A DNA stretch of 64,000 bases from Gemmata sp051859125 (lineage in GTDB: Bacteria; Planctomycetota; Planctomycetia; Gemmatales; Gemmataceae). A model generated the notes under the pieces. The model made no database searches and had not been told where the DNA came from. It was given only the letters and a program-made list of their open reading frames with translations. Shown one piece after another: positions 33,271-42,650 of the stretch; the first letter of the stretch is position 1; each line of letters opens with the position of its first letter. The translations under genes were made by a program, and so were the position numbers. The stretch spans positions 41,419 through 105,418 of the forward strand of contig NZ_JBHYGG010000258.1 in NCBI RefSeq assembly GCF_051859125.1. Reading direction: 5' to 3'.

Positions 33271-33867
33271 ATGACTACCTTTACTCTTCGGCCTTTGTCT
33301 ATCGGCCTGTTCGTGTCATGCGGGTTATTCCTGCATTCGTCGGTGAGCCACGCACAAACTCTGCAAGAGTTCAACGCTGTGGTCGAGAAACATTCGGCGA
33401 AGAGCCCGGCAGGCGGTCCGAAGAATAACCCTACGGCAGCGGTCTTCGTGTTCCTTCGCGCTTCAAAGAAGCTCTGTTGGGTCGCTGATGGCAAGGTCAT
33501 GTCGGTGGAGGTTGTTTCGACTAAGGAGACAAACGACACAAAAGAGGGTGGGCCCACGCCGGCGGGTGAATACCTCATCGGGAAGCGATTCAAGCACGAC
33601 AAGCACAACATCGACTGGTACAAACTTTACCCGCGCATCGAGGACAACTCAGGCTACTACGGTTACACAGCAAAGACCAAGACGGGACGTTTCGCAATGG
33701 GACTTCATCCGGGTGGGGTGAGCGAAGGCTGTGTGACAGTGAAATCGGCAGATACTCCTTACGACAAAGCCGATGCGTGGAAGTCTATTCAAGGCAAGTT
33801 AGACACGTCGAAGCTCACTTATAAGAAGGATGACTTCACCGGACTGCTGTACGTTGAGGATAAGTGA
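33271..33867 (+). CDS. secreted L,D-transpeptidase-like protein (YkuD/DUF2778-like)
   Basis: This 198-residue protein has a signal peptide (SIGLFVSCGLFLHSSVSHAQ). VFVFLRASKKLCWVADGKVM and GPTPAGEYLIGKRF follow, and then FAMGLHPGGVSEGCVTVKSA. That last block is a variant of the catalytic H-x-G-x3-S-x-GC motif (His in LHPGG, Cys in EGC) of L,D-transpeptidases; Glu replaces the usual His before GC. TPAGxY is the other family landmark. Planctomycetes have unusual walls, so the substrate may be peptidoglycan or another polymer. Confidence 0.68.
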   Translation: MTTFTLRPLSIGLFVSCGLFLHSSVSHAQTLQEFNAVVEKHSAKSPAGGPKNNPTAAVFVFLRASKKLCWVADGKVMSVEVVSTKETNDTKEGGPTPAGEYLIGKRFKHDKHNIDWYKLYPRIEDNSGYYGYTAKTKTGRFAMGLHPGGVSEGCVTVKSADTPYDKADAWKSIQGKLDTSKLTYKKDDFTGLLYVEDK

Positions 33868-33959
33868 TTCTCGATCGTCGCGCGCTCCAGCATCTCCAGG
33901 CCCCGGGCCAGCCACTTGGGCAGGCCGAGGGACGTGACTGCTTCACGCGATGCTCTCAA

Positions 33960-34250
33960 CAGACACCGAGATCGCAGCCGACTGCGACACATCCACCCTG
34001 GCGACCACGAACAAGTTCGGGAATGCCGAAGACCAATCAGCCCTCCGGTGCCTCGTCCCGAACCTCCTCGAAACCGAAGGTGTGCTCTTTCGACTCGGCC
34101 CGCACCCGGATCGTCACCCGTCCGCGTTTACGAACGTGGCACTCTGGGCCAGGGTGAACTGGCGGACGGTCCCGGGCGGATCCTCCTCCAGCACCTTCCA
34201 CGGGCCGCACGCGAGGGGCCGCTTTTGCGTAGATGGGATCCTCGGCAAAA
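33960..34250 (-). pseudogene. degraded gene remnant
   Basis: On the minus strand, KRPLACGPWKVLEEDPPGTV then RQFTLAQSATFVNADG reads in one frame. After a stop, RVRAESKEHTFGFEEVRDEA then PEG, a TAG, and LVFGIPELV reads in another. The pieces look like one protein broken by a frameshift and an amber stop. The rest of 33868-34401 holds no other supported feature. No family assigned. Confidence 0.3.
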
Positions 34251-34401
34251 CGTAGTTACGGCCCGACACCGTGTCGAGGAAAATCGGAGAGCTTGATAAC
34301 GGCTCGTGCAAGCTCGCGGAACCTCGCGAGATCGTGCGTGAGCGATGAGAGGGGTTCTCGTCGCCGCAGACCGAGCGAAGCCCGACGACGGAAGCTAATC
34401 G

Positions 34402-34506
34402 ATGTTCGGATGGCTCCGGAAGTATGTCCGCAAGATCGGGATCTTCGGCGTCGAGATCGAGTTTCATCCCCCACGGAACCGACCGCGACGACCGCAACGC
34501 CCATGA
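34402..34506 (+). CDS. 34-residue small protein
   Basis: MFGWLRKYVRKIGIFGVEIE then FHPPRNRPRRPQRP. The (K)xGIFGVEIEF core recurs in short segments of larger bacterial proteins, and the short amphipathic N-terminus plus basic Pro tail make a plausible mini-protein. No strong ribosome site is visible (an AAGCTAATCG sequence precedes it). It lies 50 bases upstream of the 1566-residue gene. Confidence 0.35.
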   Translation: MFGWLRKYVRKIGIFGVEIEFHPPRNRPRRPQRP

Positions 34507-34556
34507 CCGCCCGTGCGGTGCGGGCCGACCGCAGTGCCGCATACCAGAGGTCCCGC

Positions 34557-37500
34557 ATGCCCCGCTCAATCTTCTTCGTGTTCGCAGTCCTCCTTCTGGC
34601 ATTTGACCCTCACGGGCAGGGCGACGAACGCCCCAAGGGAAACGGCGAGAAGCCCGGCCTCGGCCTGCCGCCGCTGACGGGCGACGACGCAGTCGGTGTC
34701 GATATCCACGGCGTGAACATCGCCCTGCGGAACCAGTACCGAGAACTGTCCAAATCACGGGGCCTCGGCGTATCCGTCGCCAAGGCGTCGAAGGAGTTGG
34801 GGGACCACCTTGACGAGTTGGTTAAGAAGGACGCCGCCCTAAAGAAGTTGGGCAAGGGCGAGATCGACAACGAAATCCGCACGGCAGCGGAGCGCAACCG
34901 GGCCGAGGCACTCGTCCACGCCTGGGCGTCGTTGAGCATCCTGGCAGCGGAAACTGACCGCTTGGCGGCAGAGGCCGCCGCCGAAGTCGATCCCAAGAAA
35001 AAAGCAGACCTCGCCTCCCTAGCGGACCTCACCCCCCTCGTTTCCTTGGACAAGCCTTCCGTGCTGTCGTACCTGCTCGCCCTAGCCGCACAGGTTGCCG
35101 CGTCTGGGGAGTTTGACGAGTCGTACAAATCGGAGACCGCGAAGGACGAGAAGGCATGGGTCGATCCGCTTCAGTTCCGCCTCAAGGACAAGTCCATCTT
35201 CGGCATCGAGTTCGCGTACGACCACGGCTGGGCGGAGGGCGAGAGGCCGGCGTTCGTGAAGCACGATCGGTACGTCCCCTCCATGGGCGACTTCGTCGGC
35301 AGGCACGAAGACGGCCCAGAACCCAGGCGGGATCTGTTGAGTCTCTGGGGTTTGGTGAACCTCGTGGTGGACCGCGAGGGGCGGCTTTCGCCGGGCGGAG
35401 AGGAAGTAAGCACGAGACTGACGCGGCTCGCCGACTGGCTGGTGTCGCTGCGTGAACACAAGGCCATGAAAGCGATCGCCCCCGCCACCGCGGCCAAGCC
35501 GTCGCTCGACGGGCGGCTGCTCTCGCCGTTGGGCCGCCTGGAATCGTTCCTCCGATTCCGCGAGGCTGCAACCCGGCCTGAGGCACTGGCGGGCATGGCC
35601 GACCTGCTGGCTTCGTTCCGGCGGGAGACTCCGGCCAACGACAAGCCCGGGGCGGCACGCGACCGGCTGCTGAAGGCGGCGGGCGAAAAGTCTCCCGGCC
35701 TTAAACACCTCGTAGAGGCGTCGGCCCCGGTCGGCGACGGCGGCGAACGCCTGCCGCACGCCGCGGCCTGGCTCCGCTACGCCCTCCTGCTCAGCTGCAA
35801 GGGCCAGCGGGCGGTGGCCTCTGAAGACATGGCGAAGACGTGGGAGGGGTTCGGGACGGGACTCGGGCTGGAATTCCTGGTCGATGCGAACGCGTACGCG
35901 AAGGAGGGGAAGCGGCCGGTACCGGCGGTCCGGTGGAACCAGCAGCCGCACCGGGGTCAGGCTTCCGCCGTGGTGGCGGACCTTTCACTCGCCTGCTTGG
36001 CCCATCTGCGGTTCAGTGCCTTCGTCGCGGCCCGGCAGAAGAAACGCTTCGAGGCCCTTCGGACCACGGACGCCGCGAAGACCTACTTCGACAAGGGCTT
36101 TGACGACGCTCTGAAAGACCTGGATCAGGCGTACCGCTCGCGGCTCGCCCCGCACTTCGCCCGCACGAAAGGCGAAGCCGTCGAGACGACCTTCCCGCCG
36201 CCCGGCGAGCCGGCCCGGCTGGCAGAGGTCGATCGCTACGGGAAGGGGAATCCCTTGCCACCGCCGAAGGACGCCGACCCCGAAGGCTCGGCCCGGCGTT
36301 CGGCGTTCGCGGCGTCCGCCACCGCGGCCGAACGGCTCCGGTTCCGTGACGACCTCCTGGTCCTGGCGATCGAGATGCAGCGGACCGTCCAGGTCCAGAC
36401 GGCCGTCCGCGACGCGGTGAAGGAGGGCAAGCCCTTCGGGTTCCAGTTGCTCGCCGGCCTGGGCGGGCCGGGCCTGGGGGACCTGGGCGAACTGCCCCGC
36501 AAGACGTTCCCGCAGTACAAGAAGGATCTGGACGACAGGGCCAGGGAGTTGAGGGAAGAGGTCAAGGTGAGAGAGGCGGAGAGTGCCCTCGTCGCGGCCT
36601 ACGGCCAGAGCAGGGACGAACTTCAGCAGGCACGGGCCGAGTTGGAAGCCGCCCGACTCGGGCGGAGGATCACCGAGAAGGCGGTGGAGCTGAGCGAGGT
36701 CTTCAAGGAGATCGCCCACCTGGATGTCCAGATCCAGGAACTGGGCGAGCGGATGGCCGTGCTGGAGAAGCAGGCACGGGACAAGAGCGGCGAGGCGGCG
36801 GGCTTGAGGCTGGTGCTGGCGACCCGCGTCCGCGACCTGGCGGCCCGGAAGGTCGAGGCACTGATCGCCGCGAGCGAGCAGGCGGAAAAGATTGCCAAGG
36901 AGGCGACCGAGAGCATCGAACACCTCGCCGGACAGTTCGACAAGGCCGCGAACGACGGCAAGAAGCGGAAAGAGCGTGAAAGAGGATTTGGAATCCTGAA
37001 AGCGATCGTGAGCGTCGTCGGGGCAGTCCTGGCCCCCTTCACCGGCGGGGCCAGCCTCACGGTGGCGATGATGGTGAACAAGGCCGTGGACATCTACAAG
37101 CGGATCGACGAGACCGACTGGCAAGACTTCGGGGCGGCGGCCGCGACCGTCGCGTCCGTGGGCGAGGACGCGGCCGGCATCGTCGACACGGGTATCGCCA
37201 ACTTCGGCGGCCCGAAGGCCAAGGCGGCCCTGACGGACGTGAAGAAGTTCATCAACGAGAAGAAGGCGAAGTTGGAGGATCTGAAGGGCCAGGCCGAGCA
37301 GCTCGGGAAGAAGCTGGCGGAGGCCGCGAAGCTCAACACCGGGGCGGCGGTGGCACTCGCCAACGGCTTCCCGGTGACATTCGATGACAAGGGCAGGTTG
37401 AAAGTGGATCTCGGCAACAGAAAGGTCCGGTTCACAGACAAGAAGCTCGAAGAGTCTCTGAATCACCTCATCGAGGGGGGCAGGTACGTCCTGAACGACC

Positions 37501-39257
37501 TGGAGGGACGCGGGGCGGAGGGGTTGGGCAAGCTCGCCGGCCTGCCTCCGGCCGAGCTGAAGGCCAAGCTGGGCGAGGCGATGCGCGGTGCCATCAAGGA
37601 ACTGCCGCCCGAGTTCACCGCGGCCATCTCGGAGGCGGCCAAGGCCAAAGGCGAGGCGGCATTGATAGAGCTGAAAGGCCGGGTCGAGGGCCTCGACGAC
37701 GAGGGCCGAAGGGTTCTCGCCCACGCCCTGGCGGGAGGGATGCTGTTCATCAAGGACGGGAACGTCGTCGTCGCCATCGAGCGTCCGTTTGACAAGGAGG
37801 CACGGCAGCTCGAGGCCCGGCTCGAGGCCCACGCCCGCAACGTGGCACGGGGGGAGATCGGGGTCCTCGTCACCAAGATCGGTGAGATCCGCGACCGGCT
37901 GGAGAAGAAGGGCCAGGAGCTGATCAAGGCGAGCGACGACGAAGCCCTGAAGGTGCTGGCACGGGAACACCCCGCGGAAGCCATCAAAGAGGTGAAGACG
38001 GAAGTCGAAAACCTGAAGGAGAAGTTGGAGGCGGCGAAGCTCGAACTCAAGGACAAGGAGGACGAGCGGACGATCGTCGATTACGAGGCCGCGGCGGCCC
38101 GCCTGCTCGCCGACAAGGCGGGCACCCTTGTAGAGCAGGCCAAGCTCCACAAGGACAGGGCGGCCCTCGTCGTGAAACAGGCGAATCTGGCGGCCGAACT
38201 CGAAGTCCTCCGGGGCGACCAGGCCACCGCACTGATCCGTGCCGCCGAAATCAAGGTCGCAAGGCTGGAGGACCTGGTCCGCCAGCGCTTCGACCGCTGT
38301 CTGGCGAACGGGGTTAACCCGTCGAGTAGCGTGAAATCCCCCGAGATGCTGCCCCTGCCGCTCGCCAGCCTGCGAGGAGTGCTGAGCGGGCACCTGGGTC
38401 GGCTCGACGTGGTAAACCGCCCGGTCGTCGAGGCGGCGGCGGCTGATGTCCTCGGGCTGATCCAGTGGTGCGAAATGCTCGGCCTGTCCGGCGGCGAAGG
38501 CAAGACGCCACTCGATTACTACGCCAGCCTTCTTACCCACATCGCTAGCGGTGATGAAGCCAGCGTCGTCTGCGGACGGCTCAAGGCTATGGGTGTCGAA
38601 TTGGACAAGCTTTTCGCCAGCAAAGCCGGAATCCGCACCCGGGTCCGCTACACCAACCCCAATATCACTCCGTCGAACATCGTCTGGCGTGACGGGGATC
38701 GAGGGGCGGAGATCGAGGAGATCGCCAAAGACATACCGGCCAAGTACCGCGAAAAGGTGCTGGGAGCGTTCCGCTACCGTGTCGAAATCGACGGAAGTGG
38801 ACATACCTTCCTCCCGGCGGCCACACGGGGGGAGTTTCCGGAACCGAAGGCACTGCTCGATGAGTCGGCGGCGTACTTCGTCGACAGAAACAAGATTCGC
38901 CTGATCCTGGACCGTGACAACTTCCACTTCGTTGTGATCCCCCCCGCCGTGGCACAGGCACGTCTGGGACGGCCTCTAGTCATCGGCCCGTCACGCGACG
39001 CCAAGGGGGGGCAGATGTCCTTCGACGAGAAGGAGGTCACGTCCAGCGAAGCCGCCGACAAGGAGAAGGACAAGATTGAGACCGACCTCGGGTTGTTGAG
39101 AGGCGTGGATCTCACAGGGGCACTCGGCGAGTGGACGGTACTCATCATCAAGTCGAACGCGGCGGGCGAGGTCAAGAGGAACGAGGCGATTAACGACATC
39201 AAGAACGCTAAACTACGCTTCACACTCAGGATGTACTACCTGGAAGTCACGCGATAG
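34557..39257 (+). CDS. very large secreted coiled-coil protein (1566 residues)
   Basis: The start is ATG 34557, with AGAGG upstream and a leader MPRSIFFVFAVLLLAFDPHG. Residues about 25-600 are mixed alpha-rich with no known motif. About 650-808 is a long coiled coil (AESALVAAYGQSRDELQQAR ... IQELGERMAVLEKQARDK). About 809-850 is a glycine-bearing hydrophobic stretch (GILKAIVSVVGAVLAPFTGG, ASLTVAMMVNKAVDIYKR) inside the helical region. A second coil follows at 890-925 and a third at 1078-1245, then a mixed C-terminal domain. A coiled coil interrupted by a hydrophobic hairpin is reminiscent of alpha-pore-forming toxins, but this is only a structural analogy. An in-frame reading from 34233 adds Arg/Ser-rich non-protein sequence. 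Confidence 0.8.
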   Translation: MPRSIFFVFAVLLLAFDPHGQGDERPKGNGEKPGLGLPPLTGDDAVGVDIHGVNIALRNQYRELSKSRGLGVSVAKASKELGDHLDELVKKDAALKKLGKGEIDNEIRTAAERNRAEALVHAWASLSILAAETDRLAAEAAAEVDPKKKADLASLADLTPLVSLDKPSVLSYLLALAAQVAASGEFDESYKSETAKDEKAWVDPLQFRLKDKSIFGIEFAYDHGWAEGERPAFVKHDRYVPSMGDFVGRHEDGPEPRRDLLSLWGLVNLVVDREGRLSPGGEEVSTRLTRLADWLVSLREHKAMKAIAPATAAKPSLDGRLLSPLGRLESFLRFREAATRPEALAGMADLLASFRRETPANDKPGAARDRLLKAAGEKSPGLKHLVEASAPVGDGGERLPHAAAWLRYALLLSCKGQRAVASEDMAKTWEGFGTGLGLEFLVDANAYAKEGKRPVPAVRWNQQPHRGQASAVVADLSLACLAHLRFSAFVAARQKKRFEALRTTDAAKTYFDKGFDDALKDLDQAYRSRLAPHFARTKGEAVETTFPPPGEPARLAEVDRYGKGNPLPPPKDADPEGSARRSAFAASATAAERLRFRDDLLVLAIEMQRTVQVQTAVRDAVKEGKPFGFQLLAGLGGPGLGDLGELPRKTFPQYKKDLDDRARELREEVKVREAESALVAAYGQSRDELQQARAELEAARLGRRITEKAVELSEVFKEIAHLDVQIQELGERMAVLEKQARDKSGEAAGLRLVLATRVRDLAARKVEALIAASEQAEKIAKEATESIEHLAGQFDKAANDGKKRKERERGFGILKAIVSVVGAVLAPFTGGASLTVAMMVNKAVDIYKRIDETDWQDFGAAAATVASVGEDAAGIVDTGIANFGGPKAKAALTDVKKFINEKKAKLEDLKGQAEQLGKKLAEAAKLNTGAAVALANGFPVTFDDKGRLKVDLGNRKVRFTDKKLEESLNHLIEGGRYVLNDLEGRGAEGLGKLAGLPPAELKAKLGEAMRGAIKELPPEFTAAISEAAKAKGEAALIELKGRVEGLDDEGRRVLAHALAGGMLFIKDGNVVVAIERPFDKEARQLEARLEAHARNVARGEIGVLVTKIGEIRDRLEKKGQELIKASDDEALKVLAREHPAEAIKEVKTEVENLKEKLEAAKLELKDKEDERTIVDYEAAAARLLADKAGTLVEQAKLHKDRAALVVKQANLAAELEVLRGDQATALIRAAEIKVARLEDLVRQRFDRCLANGVNPSSSVKSPEMLPLPLASLRGVLSGHLGRLDVVNRPVVEAAAADVLGLIQWCEMLGLSGGEGKTPLDYYASLLTHIASGDEASVVCGRLKAMGVELDKLFASKAGIRTRVRYTNPNITPSNIVWRDGDRGAEIEEIAKDIPAKYREKVLGAFRYRVEIDGSGHTFLPAATRGEFPEPKALLDESAAYFVDRNKIRLILDRDNFHFVVIPPAVAQARLGRPLVIGPSRDAKGGQMSFDEKEVTSSEAADKEKDKIETDLGLLRGVDLTGALGEWTVLIIKSNAAGEVKRNEAINDIKNAKLRFTLRMYYLEVTR

Positions 39258-39515
39258 GCCAGTCGAAGCAAGGAGACCCATGTGAACATTAGTCAAGCGA
39301 CCATCACCACCTTACTCCTGCTGACGCCCCGGCGGTTGTGGCCGGCGAGGGCACCGTCATCAAGGATCTGCGGGCGAAGGGGAGTAAGTCGGGCCTTTCC
39401 GTCGTCACCCGCTCCCGGCCCGCCCGGCCACGCGATGGTCATGGACGAGGAGAAGTAGCCTTACACCGTGGAGAAGTTCGGCTTCTACCCCTAGGAGGGG
39501 AAGAAGCCGGTGTTA

Positions 39516-40626
39516 AGTAGGTAACCAGAAGTTTCCGGATAGTACGCCGGCGAGTTGGAGGCGTTCGTTGGCCGTCATCTGGAACAACTCGTCGTACACC
39601 CGGCCCAAGCTGTCGCTCAGGTCCGGGGTCGGCTCGTTGGCCATGACCCGGCCCTTCACGTGCCGCCACAGCCCTTCCACCGGGTTCAGTTCCGGGCACG
39701 CCGTCGGCAGGAACCGCAGCTCGATCCCCAGTTCCCACGCCAGCGCCCGCGACTTCCTGGCCGTGTGCGGCTGCCCCGGTCGAGGAACAGCACCAGCCGC
39801 CACCCGCGCCACCGACTCCGGATGCTCCGCAGGTGGTTCTGGAACGCGTCCTGGTTCCACTTGGCCGACTCGTCGAGCCACACCGCCCCGGTCGCCGGGT
39901 TGAGCGCCCCGAACACCACCCGCCTGACCCGGTTGCCGGTGATCGGCACCTCGGCCTGTTGCCCGACCAGCGACCAACTCGCCCGCAGCGGCGGGGTCTC
40001 GGTCAGGATGGTGGCATCGGAGAACACCACGACCGTGCGCCCGCGACCCCTCAAGCCCCTCTGGAGCCCCCTTTGGCCTGCCGCCAGTTCGGGTCGCGTC
40101 GGGAGAGCACGAACCGGGGCCGCTTCCACCGATACCCCAGCCCGCGCAGCGCCCGCCGCACCGTGGTGTCCGACACCGCCAGTTGGTGCTCACGGGCCAG
40201 GTGCGCGACCAGCAAGGGCGTCGTCCAGGCGGGGTGCCGGTACCCGTGGTCCGTCGGGGCCGTGGGCAGCAGCTCGCCCAGCACCTCGGCGACCGCGCCC
40301 CGCTGCTCCGGCGGGCGGCCCGGCCGCTGGGCGTCGCGCAGCCGCTCCGCCTTGGGCCGTTGCTTGTCGCTCCACCGGGCGACCCACTCGTACACGGTGG
40401 ACCGGCCCACCCGGTACCGGGCCGCGACTTGGCCGGGCGCCTGCCCGTCGGCCAGGTCCAGCAGGGCCAGCGCCCGGCGGGTCGCGCGGGCGTCCGTACT
40501 GTGCCGGGCCGCCTGCTCCAGCGTCTCCCGGTCCCGAGCGGTCAGTTGCACCAGCGGCATCGGATGGCCCTCCAGTGCCACAACTTACGAACCAACCGGC
40601 CGTCCGGGAACTTCAGCCGACCTACT
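39516..40626 (-). mobile_element. IS630-family element with TA target duplication
   Basis: The element is 1111 bp. The left end AGTAGGTAACCAGAAGTTTC and the inverted right end AGTAGGTCGGCTGAAGTTCC match in 15 of 20 positions. TA dinucleotides (39514-39515 and 40627-40628) flank both ends, as expected for IS630/Tc1 transposition. It interrupts the pseudogene 39282-40880. Confidence 0.88.
39519..40581 (-). pseudogene. IS630 transposase, two frame changes
   Basis: Frame one (40581-40051) carries the helix-turn-helix part: MPLVQLTARDRETLEQAARH, YRVGRSTVYEWVARWSDKQR and LARTHQLA-like residues. The DDE part continues in a second frame (VVVFSDATILTETPPLRASW with the first Asp, then LVLFLDRG with the second Asp). 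It then switches to a third frame (ALAWELGIELRFLPTACPEL, NPVEGLWRHVKGRVM) with the catalytic Glu in NPVEGLW. One shift may be a programmed frameshift as in many IS630 elements, but two suggest inactivation. Confidence 0.75.
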
Positions 40627-40972
40627 TAGGCCCGGTGCCGGGGAAGGTGACCGACCAGCTCCTCGCGGGCAGAGGGATCGCTACGTCGGCCTGCCGGGTC
40701 GTTCTCAAGGTGGACAAGGACAAGTTCGACGAGATGGATGCGGTCCGCAAGATGTAGCTGCTAGAGGCCGATTGCGTCACTTTCTCGGGGGAGCTCGCGG
40801 GCGAACTCGGGTTAAAGCCGCTGAAGCGAGAGGACGCGAATATGCCCATGAAGTACGCCGAGAAGCTTACGAACTGTTAACAGCGTTGGATGACGCGGAA
40901 GATTTCATATGCTCCTTCGCTCCCTTTCGAGACTATTCCACCCCGCTTTTCCTCTTACAATCATCAGCACAA

Positions 40973-41602
40973 TTACTTTACGAGAGCGATGACATTAATT
41001 ACCACATCACCAAACGGCCCCGCAAATCCGGGTACAGTATCCGCTCCCTCGTTGTAGTACTTCACGATGACTTTAGAGTCTTGGATTTTTATATCTTTCG
41101 TGCTAATCGCAACGTGCATGCGGCCAATAGAGTTGCCATTTACTCCACCTATCCAAGCCATAGCTTGGATTACCTTCACGCTCTTGAAATCCACCTCAAA
41201 CTCAGTCTTTAGACGAGCTTGCCTGACCTCGCTTTTCCACTCCAAGCGTGGACTGCTTTCAAACTGCATTTTTAACTCCTGCGTCGCCGTTATCGCCCGA
41301 TTGGAGGCCATTTTATTAGCGTCGATCTCCTCGATCATTTTATCCACTTGCTTCTTCTGCTCGTCGCGGAAGCCTGTATGATCTTTGCGGAGTGCGAGAA
41401 TGTGTCCAGCCAATTGCTTGTTATCTTCCGCCAAGCGATCGCATGACTCCTGCAACCGTTTCACGCGATCGTCAGGCGCACCTGAGGCGACCTTGGGTAA
41501 CGTGTCATCAGGAGTCGACCGCGTTGCAGTGAGAGCGACGCCGGCCCCCGTACCGAACAAAAGAAACCACCACAGAATGAGGCGCGAGTTCATGCTGACC
41601 AT
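40973..41602 (-). CDS. membrane-anchored coiled-coil protein with C-terminal beta domain
   Basis: This 209-residue protein has a signal anchor (SRLILWWFLLFGTGAGVALT), then a coiled coil at about 50-125 (VKRLQESCDRLAEDNKQLAG ... KQVDKMIEEIDANKMASNRA). The C-terminal beta-rich part reads EVDFKSVKVIQAMAWIGGVN, GNSIGRMHVAISTKDIKIQD and SKVIVKYYNEGADTVPGF. The F-x-x-V-x-V-x-x-A ... R-x-x-V-x-x-x-(T/K)-I-x-x-x-x-F/V-x-V layout is loosely like H-type lectin domains. The start could also be ATG 41593. Upstream ATGs at 41638 only add polar residues. Confidence 0.55.
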   Translation of the reverse strand: MVSMNSRLILWWFLLFGTGAGVALTATRSTPDDTLPKVASGAPDDRVKRLQESCDRLAEDNKQLAGHILALRKDHTGFRDEQKKQVDKMIEEIDANKMASNRAITATQELKMQFESSPRLEWKSEVRQARLKTEFEVDFKSVKVIQAMAWIGGVNGNSIGRMHVAISTKDIKIQDSKVIVKYYNEGADTVPGFAGPFGDVVINVIALVK

Positions 41603-41653
41603 TCTTGGTTGTGTAGTCTGATAGGATGAGCGTCTCATAGGGGAACCGACCGG

Positions 41654-42650
41654 TCAAGAAAAAAACTGACCGTCCCGGAGTTTGGGGATGGTCATTTCAG
41701 CGGCGAAATCCGGCGAGCGACGCGGAGATACGAGGTTGTGGAGCCAGTTGTCGTGGTAGCGGTGTCGGTTCGCCCGCTCGGCCGGACAAAGCCACCCGTT
41801 GTTGGCCCACGTCGTCGCCGGGTTCCACGGCCGGAAGTTGTACAGCAACGCCCACGCCCGGCAGTGACGTTCGCCGGACGGCGGCTGGCCGCGCAGATGC
41901 TGGCCGTCGTCGTAGTACCAGTTCATCGACCGCATCACCCGGTCCAGCATGTTGCTCGTCCGGTGACCGCCCGGATGACGATAGGCCCGTTCGTACTCGC
42001 GGGCTCGGCCGCACAACTTCTTCACCTGCTCGGCCACCCACCCGGCTCCGGTCTGTTGCTTCGCCCACTCCCACAGCCGCCTCAGCCGCGGCGAGAAACT
42101 CCTCCGATCCGTCGCGTGGTACGCATTTTACACCTTCTCCGAGAGCGTCTCGAACCCCTCGCTCAACTTGCCCGGCTGCGGATCGCCAGCCAACCGTGCA
42201 AGAAGCACCGCAGGATGACCACCACCGCAAATAAACTGGCCCACGCCTGACGGGTCGCGGCCCAACCGTCCGTGTTGACGGTCTTAGGCTGGTAGTCACT
42301 CCGGACGTTTTGGGCTTCCTGTATGAAGACCCCGTCGGCCGCTTTCAAGTCCTCCACGCCGGCGGTTTGGGCCAATGCCGCCCCCAGGCCGCAACCGCTT
42401 CCGACGGTGGTCGCGATGTAGTTCTTGACCCATCCCGTGGCTGGTGATGTTCGTCGGCCAGCACATGTTCGGGCAACTCGGCCTTCCGAAGGGTCGTGCC
42501 GACGATGCTGTTGCGTCCCAGTGCCAATTCCAGGCGAGACCAGTACATGGGGGATCCGCAGTTGCAACCGCGAGGAGCGGCGACGGCACTGCTGCGCACA
42601 TCTAACCTGAGCTATAACGTCTTGACCCATCAGGACGTTGAGGATCTGTC
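41654..42650 (-). mobile_element. degenerate transposase gene (frameshifts and nonsense codons)
   Basis: Pieces in several frames line up as one protein: IATTVGSGCGLGAALAQTAG, DYQPKTVNTDGWAATRQAWA, SLFAVVVILRCFLHGWLAIR, a TAA after SEKV, NAYHATDRRSFSPRLRRLWE, PGGHRTSNMLDRVMRSMNWY then YDDGQHLRGQ, and RAWALLYNFRPWNPATTWAN. The tail HRYHDNWLHNL is its C-terminus. This family of DDE transposases occurs in planctomycetes. No ends were resolved. Confidence 0.7.

Larger units (their letters stand above)
39282..40880 (+). pseudogene. degenerate secreted-protein gene split by IS630
   Basis: The GTG at 39282, with AAGGAG upstream, gives a leader-like MNISQATITTLLLL. The sequence then needs two frame changes to read AVVAGEGTVIKDLRAKGSKS and AMVMDEEK, TAG, PYTVEKFGFYP, TAG, EGKKPVL. 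Removing the IS (39516-40626) and one TA joins that frame seamlessly to GPVPGKVTDQLLAGRGIATS, ACRVVLKVDKDKFDEMDAVR, KM, TAG, LLEADCVTFSGEL, ending at TAA 40880. The gene is dead, but the reading frame across the IS confirms the insertion site. Confidence 0.7.

Noticed and set aside
35985..38927. Long minus-strand frame (980 codons) inside the 1566-residue gene
   Set aside because: It has no family motifs, and the plus strand has a signal peptide and consistent coiled-coil periodicity.
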